20,918 bases of DNA from JAYZBC01 sp036339375. GTDB lineage: Bacteria; Pseudomonadota; Alphaproteobacteria; MPNO01; UBA2964. The stretch covers positions 1-20,918 of the forward strand of contig JAYZBC010000033.1 in NCBI GenBank assembly GCA_036339375.1. The letters run 5' to 3'. Below, one piece after another: positions 1-6,652 of this stretch. Both the position numbers and the translations under genes were made by a program. Within the stretch, counting starts at the first letter, position 1. Every line of letters starts with the position of its first letter. Under the pieces are notes generated by a model. It saw nothing but the letters and a program-made list of their open reading frames with translations, did not search any database and was not told where the DNA came from.

Positions 1-45
1 CTATTTCTTACCCCAACCATGAGTGTACATTCTCCCAAATAGAAG

Positions 46-89
46 TTCTGTACTGTGCCTAAAGGTGGGCACAGTTCTATATTACAGAA
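46..89. repeat. Two-tier inverted repeat (hairpin)
   Basis: The inner arms CTGTGCC (53-59) and GGCACAG (68-74) pair perfectly around an 8-base loop. The outer arms TTCTGTA (46-52) and TACAGAA (83-89) also pair perfectly, with an 8-base one-sided bulge (75-82) between the two stems. No T-run follows on either strand, so it does not look like an intrinsic terminator. The function is unknown. Confidence 0.55.
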
Positions 90-115
90 TACTATGTTTG
101 TGAGATTCAAATTAG

Positions 116-156
116 TGACGACTTTAACCTCTTTTCAGAGGTTAGAGATGTCATCA
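116..156. repeat. Composite hairpin; GAAA tetraloop if read on the minus strand
   Basis: An 8-bp perfect stem joins TAACCTCT (125-132) and AGAGGTTA (137-144) with a 4-base loop. In minus-strand RNA the loop reads GAAA, a GNRA tetraloop. A 7-bp outer stem, TGACGAC (116-122) with GTCATCA (150-156), closes it and includes one G-U or A-C position depending on strand. An asymmetric internal loop of 2 and 5 bases separates the stems. The wobble and the GNRA loop both favour the minus strand as the transcribed one. No T-run follows. Confidence 0.55.
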
Positions 157-158
157 GT

Positions 159-237
159 CCAATACCGTTCCCAATACCGTCTCTAATACCTATACCAATA
201 CCTTCCTAATACCCCCACCAATACCCCTTTGTATTGG
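159..237. repeat. 12-bp-period array of CYAATACC units (six copies plus an inverted copy)
   Basis: AATACC begins at 161, 173, 185, 197, 208 and 220, giving spacings of 12, 12, 12, 11 and 12 bp. Each copy is preceded by CC or CT, while the 4-6 bases between units vary. The last copy forms an inverted repeat with GTATTGG (231-237) across a 6-base loop. The reading frames through the array contain stops, so it is not a protein repeat. Short, regularly phased direct repeats of this type usually bind a protein, for example iterons or integrase arm sites. Which kind this is remains inference. Confidence 0.7.
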
Positions 238-303
238 TAAGGTAAGGAGACATTATTCTTTAGGATAATTTTGGATTTTAGAACTTTTGTATCAACTGAT
301 AAT

Positions 304-330
304 CCAATACCTCCACAATACCTGCGGAGG
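304..330. repeat. Two further AATACC units with an overlapping hairpin
   Basis: AATACC recurs at 306-311 and 317-322, 11 bp apart, so the motif of the 159-237 array has a second, smaller cluster. The same bases form a hairpin: CCTCCAC (310-316) against GCGGAGG (324-330) with a 7-base loop. It pairs fully with one G-U in minus-strand RNA and has an A-C mismatch in plus-strand RNA. Confidence 0.55.
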
Positions 331-407
331 GGAAAAATCTTTGGAACTGTTTTAGAAGTAAACGAAAGTCTATAAGTTATTTATTTTATTTAATATTTTT
401 AAGCGGG

Positions 408-424
408 CATCATTCCCACTCAAT
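408..424 (-). repeat. Left copy of guaA 3' end (candidate attachment site)
   Basis: Read on the minus strand this is ATTGAGTGGGAATGATG, which would encode I-E-W-E-stop with a TGATG stop/start overlap. It matches 15 of 17 bases of the genuine guaA end at 1001-1017, same orientation. Similarity falls off on both sides. A duplicated gene 3' end is the usual scar of site-specific integration by a tyrosine recombinase. Confidence 0.6.
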
Positions 425-431
425 AAAAATA

Positions 432-496
432 TCCCGAATAACCATTTAATTTCAATGAGTTAATTTTACTTTGAAACTACTTTGAAACTATCGGGA
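432..496. repeat. 11-bp tandem repeat inside a spaced inverted repeat
   Basis: ACTTTGAAACT occurs twice head-to-tail (468-478 and 479-489). The pair sits inside a wider inverted repeat of TCCCGA (432-437) and TCGGGA (491-496). It lies 44 bp from the candidate attachment core at 408-424, a distance compatible with an accessory binding site for a recombinase or regulator. The region codes for nothing visible. Confidence 0.45.
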
Positions 497-529
497 CTAT
501 AGCAAATCAGTGGTTCCTTAACGCCTTTC

Positions 530-628
530 TCAACACCCTTTGTATTTCTTACGGACACATTCACGGGCAAGGTCTTGTGCTTTTTCCAGTTGGGAAGGGG
601 TCAACCGGTTCGCAACGACGTCTCTAAG
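530..628 (-). pseudogene. Orphan C-terminal fragment of a Sel1/TPR-type protein
   Basis: About 32 codons end in a TGA stop at 530-532 and read LRDVVANRLTPSQLEKAQ, then DLARECVRKKYKGC. This amphipathic tail (MTP/LTPxQLxxAQxLAREC) resembles the C-termini of proteobacterial Sel1-repeat proteins; the intact Sel1 gene at 18333-19007 ends with the related TTLELKEAQKKL. There is no start codon and no upstream repeat domain. The frame is closed by the TAA stop of the preceding GFA gene, in the same frame. It looks like the 3' remnant of a gene whose body was removed when the neighbouring sequence arrived. As I judge homology from memory, the family assignment is moderate. Confidence 0.55.
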
Positions 629-1003
629 TTAAGTAGTATCTTTAGGATGATTGTCCCTTCCATCTAAGTATTTAACATTTATATAATCTTCAATTTTTAC
701 ACCTTCAACACACGCAATATTAAACCCATATTCTGATGGCACTGAACGCCTTTGATGATGGGTATATATACCGCATATTGAACAGAAATAGTGCTTTGCT
801 GTGTGAGTATTGAAAGTGTATTTCCTTAACTCAGATTCACCTCTCACTACTTTTAAGTTATTAATTGAAACTGAGGCGACTACAGCGTTCCTTCTGCTAC
901 AAATTGAACAATTACACCTTCGAATGTTTTCAAACCCATTTGGTAAAGTTAATTCCAACTCAACTGAACCACAATGACATTTCGAAATAGTTACTTTATC
1001 CAT
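629..1003 (-). CDS. GFA/CENP-V-domain zinc protein (124 aa)
   Basis: A small protein of the glutathione-dependent formaldehyde-activating (GFA) family, most members of which have no proven substrate. The zinc-ligand pattern is complete: CHC at 9-11, CNCSIC at 30-35 and CSIC at 74-77, with the usual C-terminal DGRDNHP. A GTG at 1012 would extend it by three residues. I prefer the ATG at 1003-1001, which overlaps the guaA stop as TAATG, with the GTGGGA inside the guaA end as a possible ribosome-binding site. Translation is therefore probably coupled to guaA. The gene lies between the two copies of the guaA-end repeat, so it may be imported cargo. It is only distantly like the other GFA gene at 15679. 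Confidence 0.75.
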   Translation of the reverse strand: MDKVTISKCHCGSVELELTLPNGFENIRRCNCSICSRRNAVVASVSINNLKVVRGESELRKYTFNTHTAKHYFCSICGIYTHHQRRSVPSEYGFNIACVEGVKIEDYINVKYLDGRDNHPKDTT

Positions 1004-1017
1004 TATTCCCACTCTAT
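1001..1017 (-). repeat. Right copy of guaA 3' end (candidate attachment site)
   Basis: On the minus strand this is ATAGAGTGGGAATAATG: the last codons of guaA (I-E-W-E), its TAA stop and the overlapping ATG of the GFA gene. It is the functional partner of the copy at 408-424, 593 bp away in direct orientation, differing at two bases (ATA/ATT and TAA/TGA). Confidence 0.6.
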
Positions 1018-2562
1018 CGTCCCAGGAGGTTTCGACGTAACATCATAAGCTACCCTATTTATTCCATTCACTTCATTCACAATGCGAGTTGCCACATGCG
1101 ACAAAAAAGAATGTTCAAATGGGTAGGTATCAGCAGTCATACCATCTGAAGAAGTAACTGCCCTCAAAACACAAGAATAGTCGTAAGACCTTGCATCTCC
1201 CATTACTCCGACGGTGCGTACCGGTAATAAAACGACAAATGCTTGCCAAATTTTATCATACAAACCAGCCTTCGAAATTTCTTCCAAATATATTAAATCT
1301 GCGGATCTTAAAATTGTAAGTTTTTTCGGAGTAATTTCTCCCGGAATACGAATCGCCAATCCAGGACCTGGAAAAGGATGCCGGCCAACCAAATCTCCAG
1401 GTAATTTTAGTTCATGCCCTAACTTCCTAACCTCATCTTTAAATAAATCCTTTAACGGTTCAACCAATGCTAAATCCATATGTTCAGGTAAGCCCCCTAC
1501 ATTATGGTGGGACTTTATGGTGACATTTTTTCCGGCAGCCACAGAAACAGACTCAATAACATCTGGATAAAGTGTTCCTTGTGCAAGAAATTCTGCCCCT
1601 CCAATTTTTTTGGCCTCTTTATCAAAGACATCAATAAAAGTTGAACCAATGATTTTTCTTTTTTCTTCGGGATCAGTGACTCCGGCAAGGTTTTTCAGAA
1701 ACAAATCTGAGGCATCACGATGAATCAAAGGGATATTATAATTTTCTCTGAAAACTGAAATTACTTGATGGGCTTCGTTTTCCCTCAACAAACCAGTATC
1801 AACGAATACACAGGTGATTTGATCTCCAATCGCTTCATGTATCAGGACAGCAGTGACGGAAGAATCAACACCCCCTGACAGACCACATATCACCTTTGCT
1901 TTACCAACCTTCTTCCTAATATTGAAAATTGCCTGTTCACGGTAGGCTCCCATAGTCCAGTTACCCTTACATCCTGCCACAACATGGGTAAAATTTTTTA
2001 AAAGATTTGTCCCTTCCAGCGTATGTAAAACTTCCGGATGAAATTGAACTCCATAGAATTTTCTCTCATCATCTGCGATCACGGCGAAGGGGGCACTCCC
2101 ACTTTCACCTACCGTCTTAAAACCCTTTGGGAGTTCGGATATACTATCACCATGGCTCATCCAGACTTGATGGCTTTCATTAATTCTCCAAAGACCTTCG
2201 AAAAGCTTACAATTGGAAATAACTTTCAATGTAGCCCGCCCAAATTCTCTTTCTTCAGAAGCTACAACACGCCCGCCTAGTTGTTCACACATGGTTTGCT
2301 GACCATAACAAATACCTAAAATTGGAATACCGAGTTTAAATAATTTTTCTGGTGCTTTTGGACCATCTTTTGCGGTAACCGATGCCGGTCCTCCAGAGAG
2401 GATAAGAGCCGAAGGATGAAGATCTTTAAGAATTTCTTCGACTTTGTTAAATGGGTAAATTTCACAATAAACCCCATTTTCCCTAAGCCGGCGTGCTATC
2501 AGTTGTGTAACTTGAGACCCGAAATCTACGATCAAAACCGTTTCCAACATTGAACTCATCAT
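1003..2562 (-). CDS. guaA: GMP synthase (glutamine-hydrolysing)
   Basis: Makes GMP from XMP, ATP and glutamine, the last step of de novo guanine nucleotide synthesis in the cytoplasm. At 519 aa it is full length. The N-terminal class I amidotransferase domain carries the nucleophile C85 in GICYGQ with H175 and E177 in FHPE. The ATP-pyrophosphatase domain has the SGGVDSS P-loop at 229-235, and the dimerisation domain ends in PPGTIEWE. The start is uncertain: Met1, Met2 and Met5 are all possible and none has a strong ribosome-binding site. It follows the GNAT gene by 34 bp in the same direction as guaB. Its last codons form the candidate integration site. Confidence 0.98.
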   Translation of the reverse strand: MMSSMLETVLIVDFGSQVTQLIARRLRENGVYCEIYPFNKVEEILKDLHPSALILSGGPASVTAKDGPKAPEKLFKLGIPILGICYGQQTMCEQLGGRVVASEEREFGRATLKVISNCKLFEGLWRINESHQVWMSHGDSISELPKGFKTVGESGSAPFAVIADDERKFYGVQFHPEVLHTLEGTNLLKNFTHVVAGCKGNWTMGAYREQAIFNIRKKVGKAKVICGLSGGVDSSVTAVLIHEAIGDQITCVFVDTGLLRENEAHQVISVFRENYNIPLIHRDASDLFLKNLAGVTDPEEKRKIIGSTFIDVFDKEAKKIGGAEFLAQGTLYPDVIESVSVAAGKNVTIKSHHNVGGLPEHMDLALVEPLKDLFKDEVRKLGHELKLPGDLVGRHPFPGPGLAIRIPGEITPKKLTILRSADLIYLEEISKAGLYDKIWQAFVVLLPVRTVGVMGDARSYDYSCVLRAVTSSDGMTADTYPFEHSFLSHVATRIVNEVNGINRVAYDVTSKPPGTIEWE

Positions 2563-2596
2563 TTTAAAAAAAGGGCTTTGTATCTATAAATTTTTA

Positions 2597-3145
2597 TTAA
2601 CTTCTTTTTTGTTCTACAAAATCTACAAATTGGTTTGTATTTTCCCAAATATAACAAAATTGTTGAATTTCTGTTCCCGCAATTTTTTCTCGACGGATAG
2701 CAAATTTTTTACCGCCCAACCTTTCATAAAAAAATCGAGAAGGGTTTTTTTCAACAACCCAAACCAAAAGTGAGATTCCAAACATTACGTGAAGCTGTTT
2801 AGCTGCTTTTGAAAATAGGTGTCTTCCTATCCCTAAACCCTGAAAACTGTCCAACAGGTACAATTCATAAATCTCACTTTTCATACCTAAGCTCCCTATT
2901 CGTGGTTTTCCTCCACTTAAAAATCCAATGACGCCAGCATCAGAATCTTCAGCAACAAGTAAAATGTTTTTCATTGAAGGGTTATCTATAGAATTTCTCC
3001 AAAAGGTTTTTGGACCATTTCCGGAGAGATTGAATAAAAAATTTTTTGAAAGAATTCCAGCATAAGTGGATTGCCAACTTTCTACAAAAATTTTTGTTAT
3101 GTGCCCCAGATCATGGATGTTGGCACACCGAACAACCCTACTCAT
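2597..3145 (-). CDS. GNAT-family N-acetyltransferase
   Basis: A 182-residue acetyltransferase that would transfer acetyl from acetyl-CoA to an unidentified amine. The acetyl-CoA-binding motif A is visible as YLLDSFQGLGIGRHLF (Q-x-x-G-x-G). The N-terminus, with ESWQSTYAGIL, is typical of GNATs annotated as RimI-like or general N-acetyltransferases. It begins 8 bp after guaB and its AGGA ribosome-binding site overlaps the guaB stop codon. It ends 34 bp before guaA, so it is almost certainly cotranscribed with both. The location does not prove a role in purine metabolism. Confidence 0.85.
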   Translation of the reverse strand: MSRVVRCANIHDLGHITKIFVESWQSTYAGILSKNFLFNLSGNGPKTFWRNSIDNPSMKNILLVAEDSDAGVIGFLSGGKPRIGSLGMKSEIYELYLLDSFQGLGIGRHLFSKAAKQLHVMFGISLLVWVVEKNPSRFFYERLGGKKFAIRREKIAGTEIQQFCYIWENTNQFVDFVEQKRS

Positions 3146-3153
3146 AAAATTTC

Positions 3154-4617
3154 CTAATCTTCTTTACGGTAATTTGGGGCTTCCCTTGTAATTGTGACAT
3201 CATGCACATGGCTTTCACGTCGGCCAGCTTCGGAAGACCGAACAAAACGAGTATTTTTTTGCATTTCTAAAATTGTAGCATTTCCGGTATACCCCATAGA
3301 AGCGCGGAGCCCTCCCACAAGCTGATGAATGATATTCCCAACTGGCCCTTTGTAAGGTACCTGACCTTCGATTCCTTCTGGAATCAGTTTTCGCGTATCG
3401 GAAACCTCTTGTTGAAAATACCGATCTGCAGATCCCCTGGCCATTGCCCCAAGAGACCCCATACCGCGATATGATTTATATGACCGACCTTGATAGAGAA
3501 AAACTTCACCGGGTGCTTCATCTGTCCCTGCCAGAATAGAACCAATCATTGCACAATCTGCGCCACCAGCTATCGCTTTAGCCAAATCACCTGGATATTT
3601 GATTCCACCGTCAGCAATCGCTGGAACACCATGTTTATGACATTCTTCAGAAGATTCTATTATTGCCGTAAATTGTGGTACTCCTACACCAGCCACAACT
3701 CGTGTGGTACAAATTGATCCAGGTCCGATCCCAATTTTAACAGCGTCAGCACCAGATCCTATCAATGCTTTTGCCCCCTCTGCCGTAGCGACATTCCCAG
3801 CAATTAGTTGGATGCTATTTGATTTTTTTTTAATTTCGCTAACAACCTCTTGCACACCAAACGAATGTCCATGAGCTGTGTCAACGATAATGACATCTGC
3901 CTCAGCAGCTATTAACGCATCAGCGCGCTCAATCCCCGCGTCTCCGACACCTGTAGCCGCTGCTACTCTTAAACGACCTTTTTCGTCTTTATTTGCATCT
4001 GGATGCTTTTGCGCTTTTTCTATGTCTTTAACAGTGACTAATCCAATACATTTATAATTTTCGTCTACAACCAAAAGTTTTTCAATTCGATATTTGTGAA
4101 GGAGCTGCTTTGCCTCTTCCATGTCGATACCGTCTTTGACGGTTATAAGATTTTCCTTGGTCATTAAGGATGAAACCTTCTCCGCCCGATTAGTTGCAAA
4201 ACGGACATCCCGATTTGTTAATATTCCAACTAGTTTTTTTGTTTTATCTTGAACGACAGGAATCCCGGAAATTTGATTATCATTCATTAAATGCAAAGCA
4301 TCGGCTAATGTTTTATTCGGCGAAACTGTCACTGGGTTAATAACCATTCCTGATTCAAATTTTTTGACTTTCCTTACTTCATCAGCCTGTTCCCTAACAT
4401 CTAAATTCTTATGAATAACACCCATACCGCCCACCTGCGCCATAGCAATTGCCATTCTGCTTTCTGTGACAGTGTCCATGGCTGCAGACAAAACTGGAAT
4501 TTTAAGTGAAAGGCCTTTGGTAAGCTGGGTGCTCAACTCTGCATCAGAAGGCATAATCTTTGATTCAGCGGGAACAAGAAGCACGTCATCAAACGTTAAA
4601 GCTTCAGGTATTTCCAT
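3154..4617 (-). CDS. guaB: IMP dehydrogenase
   Basis: Oxidises IMP to XMP with NAD+, the committed step to guanine nucleotides and the reaction before GuaA. I chose the ATG at 4617-4615 (487 aa, MEIPEALTFDDVLLVP) because GGGAG sits 5 bases upstream. A TTG four codons earlier gives a longer but unsupported form. The (beta/alpha)8 barrel is interrupted by two CBS domains at about residues 90-205. The catalytic loop is GPGSICTTR with C303, and the YRGMGS phosphate-binding loop and mobile flap follow. CBS domains in this family bind adenine or guanine nucleotides and tune activity. A promoter candidate lies just upstream (4647-4675). Confidence 0.98.
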   Translation of the reverse strand: MEIPEALTFDDVLLVPAESKIMPSDAELSTQLTKGLSLKIPVLSAAMDTVTESRMAIAMAQVGGMGVIHKNLDVREQADEVRKVKKFESGMVINPVTVSPNKTLADALHLMNDNQISGIPVVQDKTKKLVGILTNRDVRFATNRAEKVSSLMTKENLITVKDGIDMEEAKQLLHKYRIEKLLVVDENYKCIGLVTVKDIEKAQKHPDANKDEKGRLRVAAATGVGDAGIERADALIAAEADVIIVDTAHGHSFGVQEVVSEIKKKSNSIQLIAGNVATAEGAKALIGSGADAVKIGIGPGSICTTRVVAGVGVPQFTAIIESSEECHKHGVPAIADGGIKYPGDLAKAIAGGADCAMIGSILAGTDEAPGEVFLYQGRSYKSYRGMGSLGAMARGSADRYFQQEVSDTRKLIPEGIEGQVPYKGPVGNIIHQLVGGLRASMGYTGNATILEMQKNTRFVRSSEAGRRESHVHDVTITREAPNYRKED

Positions 4618-4646
4618 GGTAGCTCCCAATAAGATCTCCGTGCGGG

Positions 4647-4675
4647 ATCATACACAAGGCTATGAAGAATCCCAA
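4647..4675 (-). promoter_or_regulatory. Candidate sigma70-type promoter for guaB
   Basis: On the minus strand TTGGGA (4675-4670) is followed after exactly 17 bp by TATGAT (4652-4647). A start of transcription near 4640 would leave a leader of about 23 bases before the guaB ATG, including its ribosome-binding site. This would let guaB-GNAT-guaA be transcribed independently of ppx-rlmE. Confidence 0.45.
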
Positions 4676-4704
4676 CATGTGGAACTAAATTTTGATAAAT
4701 TTTT

Positions 4705-5418
4705 TCAATTTCGAAAACCAACTGCAACCAAAAATATTTCTCGTGATTCCTTACGACTTGCAGAAGGTTTTACATGCCGGACGTTCGAAAACGATTTTTT
4801 TATGTGTTCAAGTAGAACCTTTTCTGTGCCACCTTGAAAAACCTTGACAACCAACGTTCCTCCTTCAACAAGAACCGAATGCGCAACATCAAAAGCTATC
4901 TGGCACAGAGCCATGGTTCGGACATGATCTGTATGCTTATGCCCAGTGGTTGGAGACGCCATATCACTTAAAACAACATCTGCCTTTCCACCCAAGGCAA
5001 GTAAAATTCGAGGAATTACATCAACTCCTTTCATATCAAGTTGAAGTATTTCAACCCGGGGAATTGGCTTCATAGTTGAAATGTCCACAGCTACTACTTT
5101 TGTGGTATTATTAGCCCGTTCTAAAGCGACCTGTGTCCAACCTCCTGGTGCTGCGCCAAGATCTAACACGCAATTTTTATTTCTTAAAAAATTGAGTCGG
5201 TCATCAAGCTGAGCTAATTTCCAAGCAGAACGCGACCTGTATCCAACACGTTTCGCTTCAAGTACATAAGGGTCGTTAATCTGTCTTTTTAACCATCTTG
5301 TAGATGATAATTTTCGTCCTCGAGCAGTTTTTATTCTTTCTGACCTATTTCTAACGCCTGATTTTTTTGTCCTCTTTTGCTTTTGCTTCATCAGGAATTT
5401 ATTAAGTCCCATACTCAT
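4705..5418 (-). CDS. rlmE: 23S rRNA 2'-O-ribose methyltransferase (RrmJ/FtsJ family)
   Basis: Methylates the 2'-OH of U2552 (E. coli numbering) in the A-loop of 23S rRNA using S-adenosylmethionine, late in large-subunit assembly. The SAM site LDLGAAPGGWTQVA is at about 85-98. The catalytic tetrad is intact as K67-D152-K192-E227, with the same spacing as E. coli K38-D124-K164-E199. At 237 aa it is longer than E. coli RlmE because of a very basic N-terminal tail (residues 1-50, rich in K and R), common in alphaproteobacterial members and probably RNA-binding. It starts 20 bp after ppx; no strong ribosome-binding site is seen. Confidence 0.95.
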   Translation of the reverse strand: MSMGLNKFLMKQKQKRTKKSGVRNRSERIKTARGRKLSSTRWLKRQINDPYVLEAKRVGYRSRSAWKLAQLDDRLNFLRNKNCVLDLGAAPGGWTQVALERANNTTKVVAVDISTMKPIPRVEILQLDMKGVDVIPRILLALGGKADVVLSDMASPTTGHKHTDHVRTMALCQIAFDVAHSVLVEGGTLVVKVFQGGTEKVLLEHIKKSFSNVRHVKPSASRKESREIFLVAVGFRN

Positions 5419-5438
5419 TAAAAATGGTTTAAATTTCT

Positions 5439-6482
5439 TTAATTCGGATGCAACACTATGTCAGAAAGTTCAACGAGGATGCCCTCTTTCAAACCACGAT
5501 CAGCAACCCGTAATTTATGCGAAGACCACATTTTACAGATAGCTTCTAAAACTGCGCAACCGGCAACAATAAGTTCAGCTCTCCCGCGACCAATACAGGT
5601 GTAAGCTGCCCGTTGATCAAATGTTGCAAGTACGAGATTTTTACAAATCAAATTTACATCAGAAATTTTTAACCATGAACCATCAACTAGGTTACGGTTA
5701 TATTTCTTAAGCCCCATTTGTATTGCCGAAATTGTTGTTACTGTTCCTGCTGTGCCCAGAATTTGTGCATTCCCTTTTGACAAAGTTTGACTAATTTCAA
5801 ATTCTTTATCGAAAGGGTCTAAAAGAGCTCGGGTATCTTTCACTATCCTTTTGTAGCCTTCTGGCCCTATTTCCGGAAACCCATATTTCTCTGTAATGCT
5901 AACAACACCGCAAGGTAAAGAAATACATCCTAAAATCTCTGGCTTTTCTTGCTTCAGTTTCACCCAAAGGAATTCCGCGCTACCGCCTCCTACATCAAAC
6001 ATCAAAGCAAAAGGAATTCGTGGATCGAGTAATGGGATACAACCTAAAAAGGTTAGTTTTGCTTCTTCTTGTGATGGAATTACTTCCACCCAAATACCAA
6101 TATCTTCTTCTACTTTTTTTAAAAAAGTTTTTGCATTTGTTGCCTGTCGGCAAGCTTCTGTTGCTACATATCTTCCATGCATGACTCCATGTTTTATAAC
6201 TTTTTTTCCGCAAACGGATAATGCTTCATATGTACGGTTCATTGCTTCTTCTGTAAGTTCACTTTTATTTGACAACCCTTCTCCCAATCTTACAATTCTG
6301 GAAAACCCGTCAATCACTTTAAATCCGTTGGGATTAGGTTTGGCTATTAAAAGTCGACAATTATTGGTGCCGAGATCGAGTGCAGCAATTACCTCCGGCT
6401 TGGTTTTATTCCAAGTTCGTTTTCCACTCGGTTTTTGATTTTTTACCGCCTGTTTTTTTCTGTACCGCTTTTTGGCAACCAT
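5439..6482 (-). CDS. Ppx/GppA-family phosphatase
   Basis: An ASKHA-fold phosphatase hydrolysing inorganic polyphosphate and/or pppGpp to ppGpp; the two activities cannot be told apart from sequence. I chose the ATG at 6482 (347 aa) because GAGGA lies 4 bases upstream; a TTG 14 codons earlier lacks this. After a basic tail of about 28 residues come phosphate motif 1 (ALDLGTNNCRLLIA, about 34-47), the region with catalytic acidic residues SQEEAKLTFLG (about 137-147) and phosphate motif 2 (FDVGGGSAEFLW, about 162-173). It lacks the C-terminal HD-like domain of long Ppx proteins. It heads the minus-strand cluster with rlmE, guaB and guaA, as in other alphaproteobacteria. Confidence 0.9.
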   Translation of the reverse strand: MVAKKRYRKKQAVKNQKPSGKRTWNKTKPEVIAALDLGTNNCRLLIAKPNPNGFKVIDGFSRIVRLGEGLSNKSELTEEAMNRTYEALSVCGKKVIKHGVMHGRYVATEACRQATNAKTFLKKVEEDIGIWVEVIPSQEEAKLTFLGCIPLLDPRIPFALMFDVGGGSAEFLWVKLKQEKPEILGCISLPCGVVSITEKYGFPEIGPEGYKRIVKDTRALLDPFDKEFEISQTLSKGNAQILGTAGTVTTISAIQMGLKKYNRNLVDGSWLKISDVNLICKNLVLATFDQRAAYTCIGRGRAELIVAGCAVLEAICKMWSSHKLRVADRGLKEGILVELSDIVLHPN

Positions 6483-6578
6483 TTTTTCCTCATGTTGCCC
6501 TTGCGCGCTCGCGTAAGAGTTCAATATTACATTTTTTGTATGTTAGTTTGAGGTAAAAATTCGCTAAAAAGCAAATCC

Positions 6579-6599
6579 AAAACAAAAATAATTTGTTTT
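6579..6599. repeat. AT-rich inverted repeat between ppx and tRNA-Gln
   Basis: AAAACAAA (6579-6586) and TTTGTTTT (6592-6599) pair perfectly around a 5-base loop in the 170-bp gap between the divergently oriented ppx and tRNA gene. It could be an operator or merely AT-rich sequence. A weak plus-strand promoter candidate, TTGTTT (6593-6598) with TACTAA (6615-6620), overlaps it and could drive the tRNA. Confidence 0.3.
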
Positions 6600-6652
6600 A
6601 AAATGTGTTTTCTTTACTAAACGCAGTTTGCAAATTAAAAAGAGTGAATGCT

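Larger units (their letters stand above)
1..407. other. Non-coding, structure-rich region beside the guaA integration site
   Basis: No convincing coding region occurs here in any frame; all frames are closed by stops after short runs. The stretch is not featureless. It holds two composite hairpins (46-89 and 116-156), an array of CYAATACC units (159-237 and 304-322) and a third hairpin (310-330). From about 331 to 407 it is plain AT-rich sequence with nothing I can name. It could be the end of an integrated element, a regulatory region, or the site of a structured RNA. The sequence alone does not decide between these. Confidence 0.6.
408..1017. mobile_element. Possible remnant of a guaA-targeting integrative element
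   Basis: The segment is bounded by a 17-bp direct repeat (408-424 and 1001-1017) derived from the guaA 3' end. It contains a GFA-family gene, an orphan Sel1-type C-terminal fragment and an 11-bp tandem repeat. No integrase, excisionase or mobility gene is visible, so it would be a decayed or non-autonomous remnant, or one boundary of an element extending left of the window. Known: guaA 3' ends serve as island integration sites in many bacteria. Inferred: that it happened here. Confidence 0.35.

Noticed and set aside
116..156. Intrinsic terminator
   Set aside because: The stems are strong, but no run of T follows on either strand.
148..190. Tiny open frame through the AATACC array (MSSVQYRSQYRL)
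   Set aside because: It stops after 12 codons, and the repeat is not kept in a single frame because one unit is 11 bp.
159..322. CRISPR array
   Set aside because: The repeat core is only 6-8 bp with 4-6 bp between copies, far shorter than CRISPR repeats and spacers, and no cas gene is present.
1214..1570. Plus-strand open frame of 118 codons inside guaA
   Set aside because: It is antisense to conserved guaA codons and has no recognisable domain or ribosome-binding site.
5896..6438. Plus-strand open frame of 180 codons opposite ppx
   Set aside because: It is the antisense shadow of conserved Ppx/GppA motifs, and its translation has no family resemblance.
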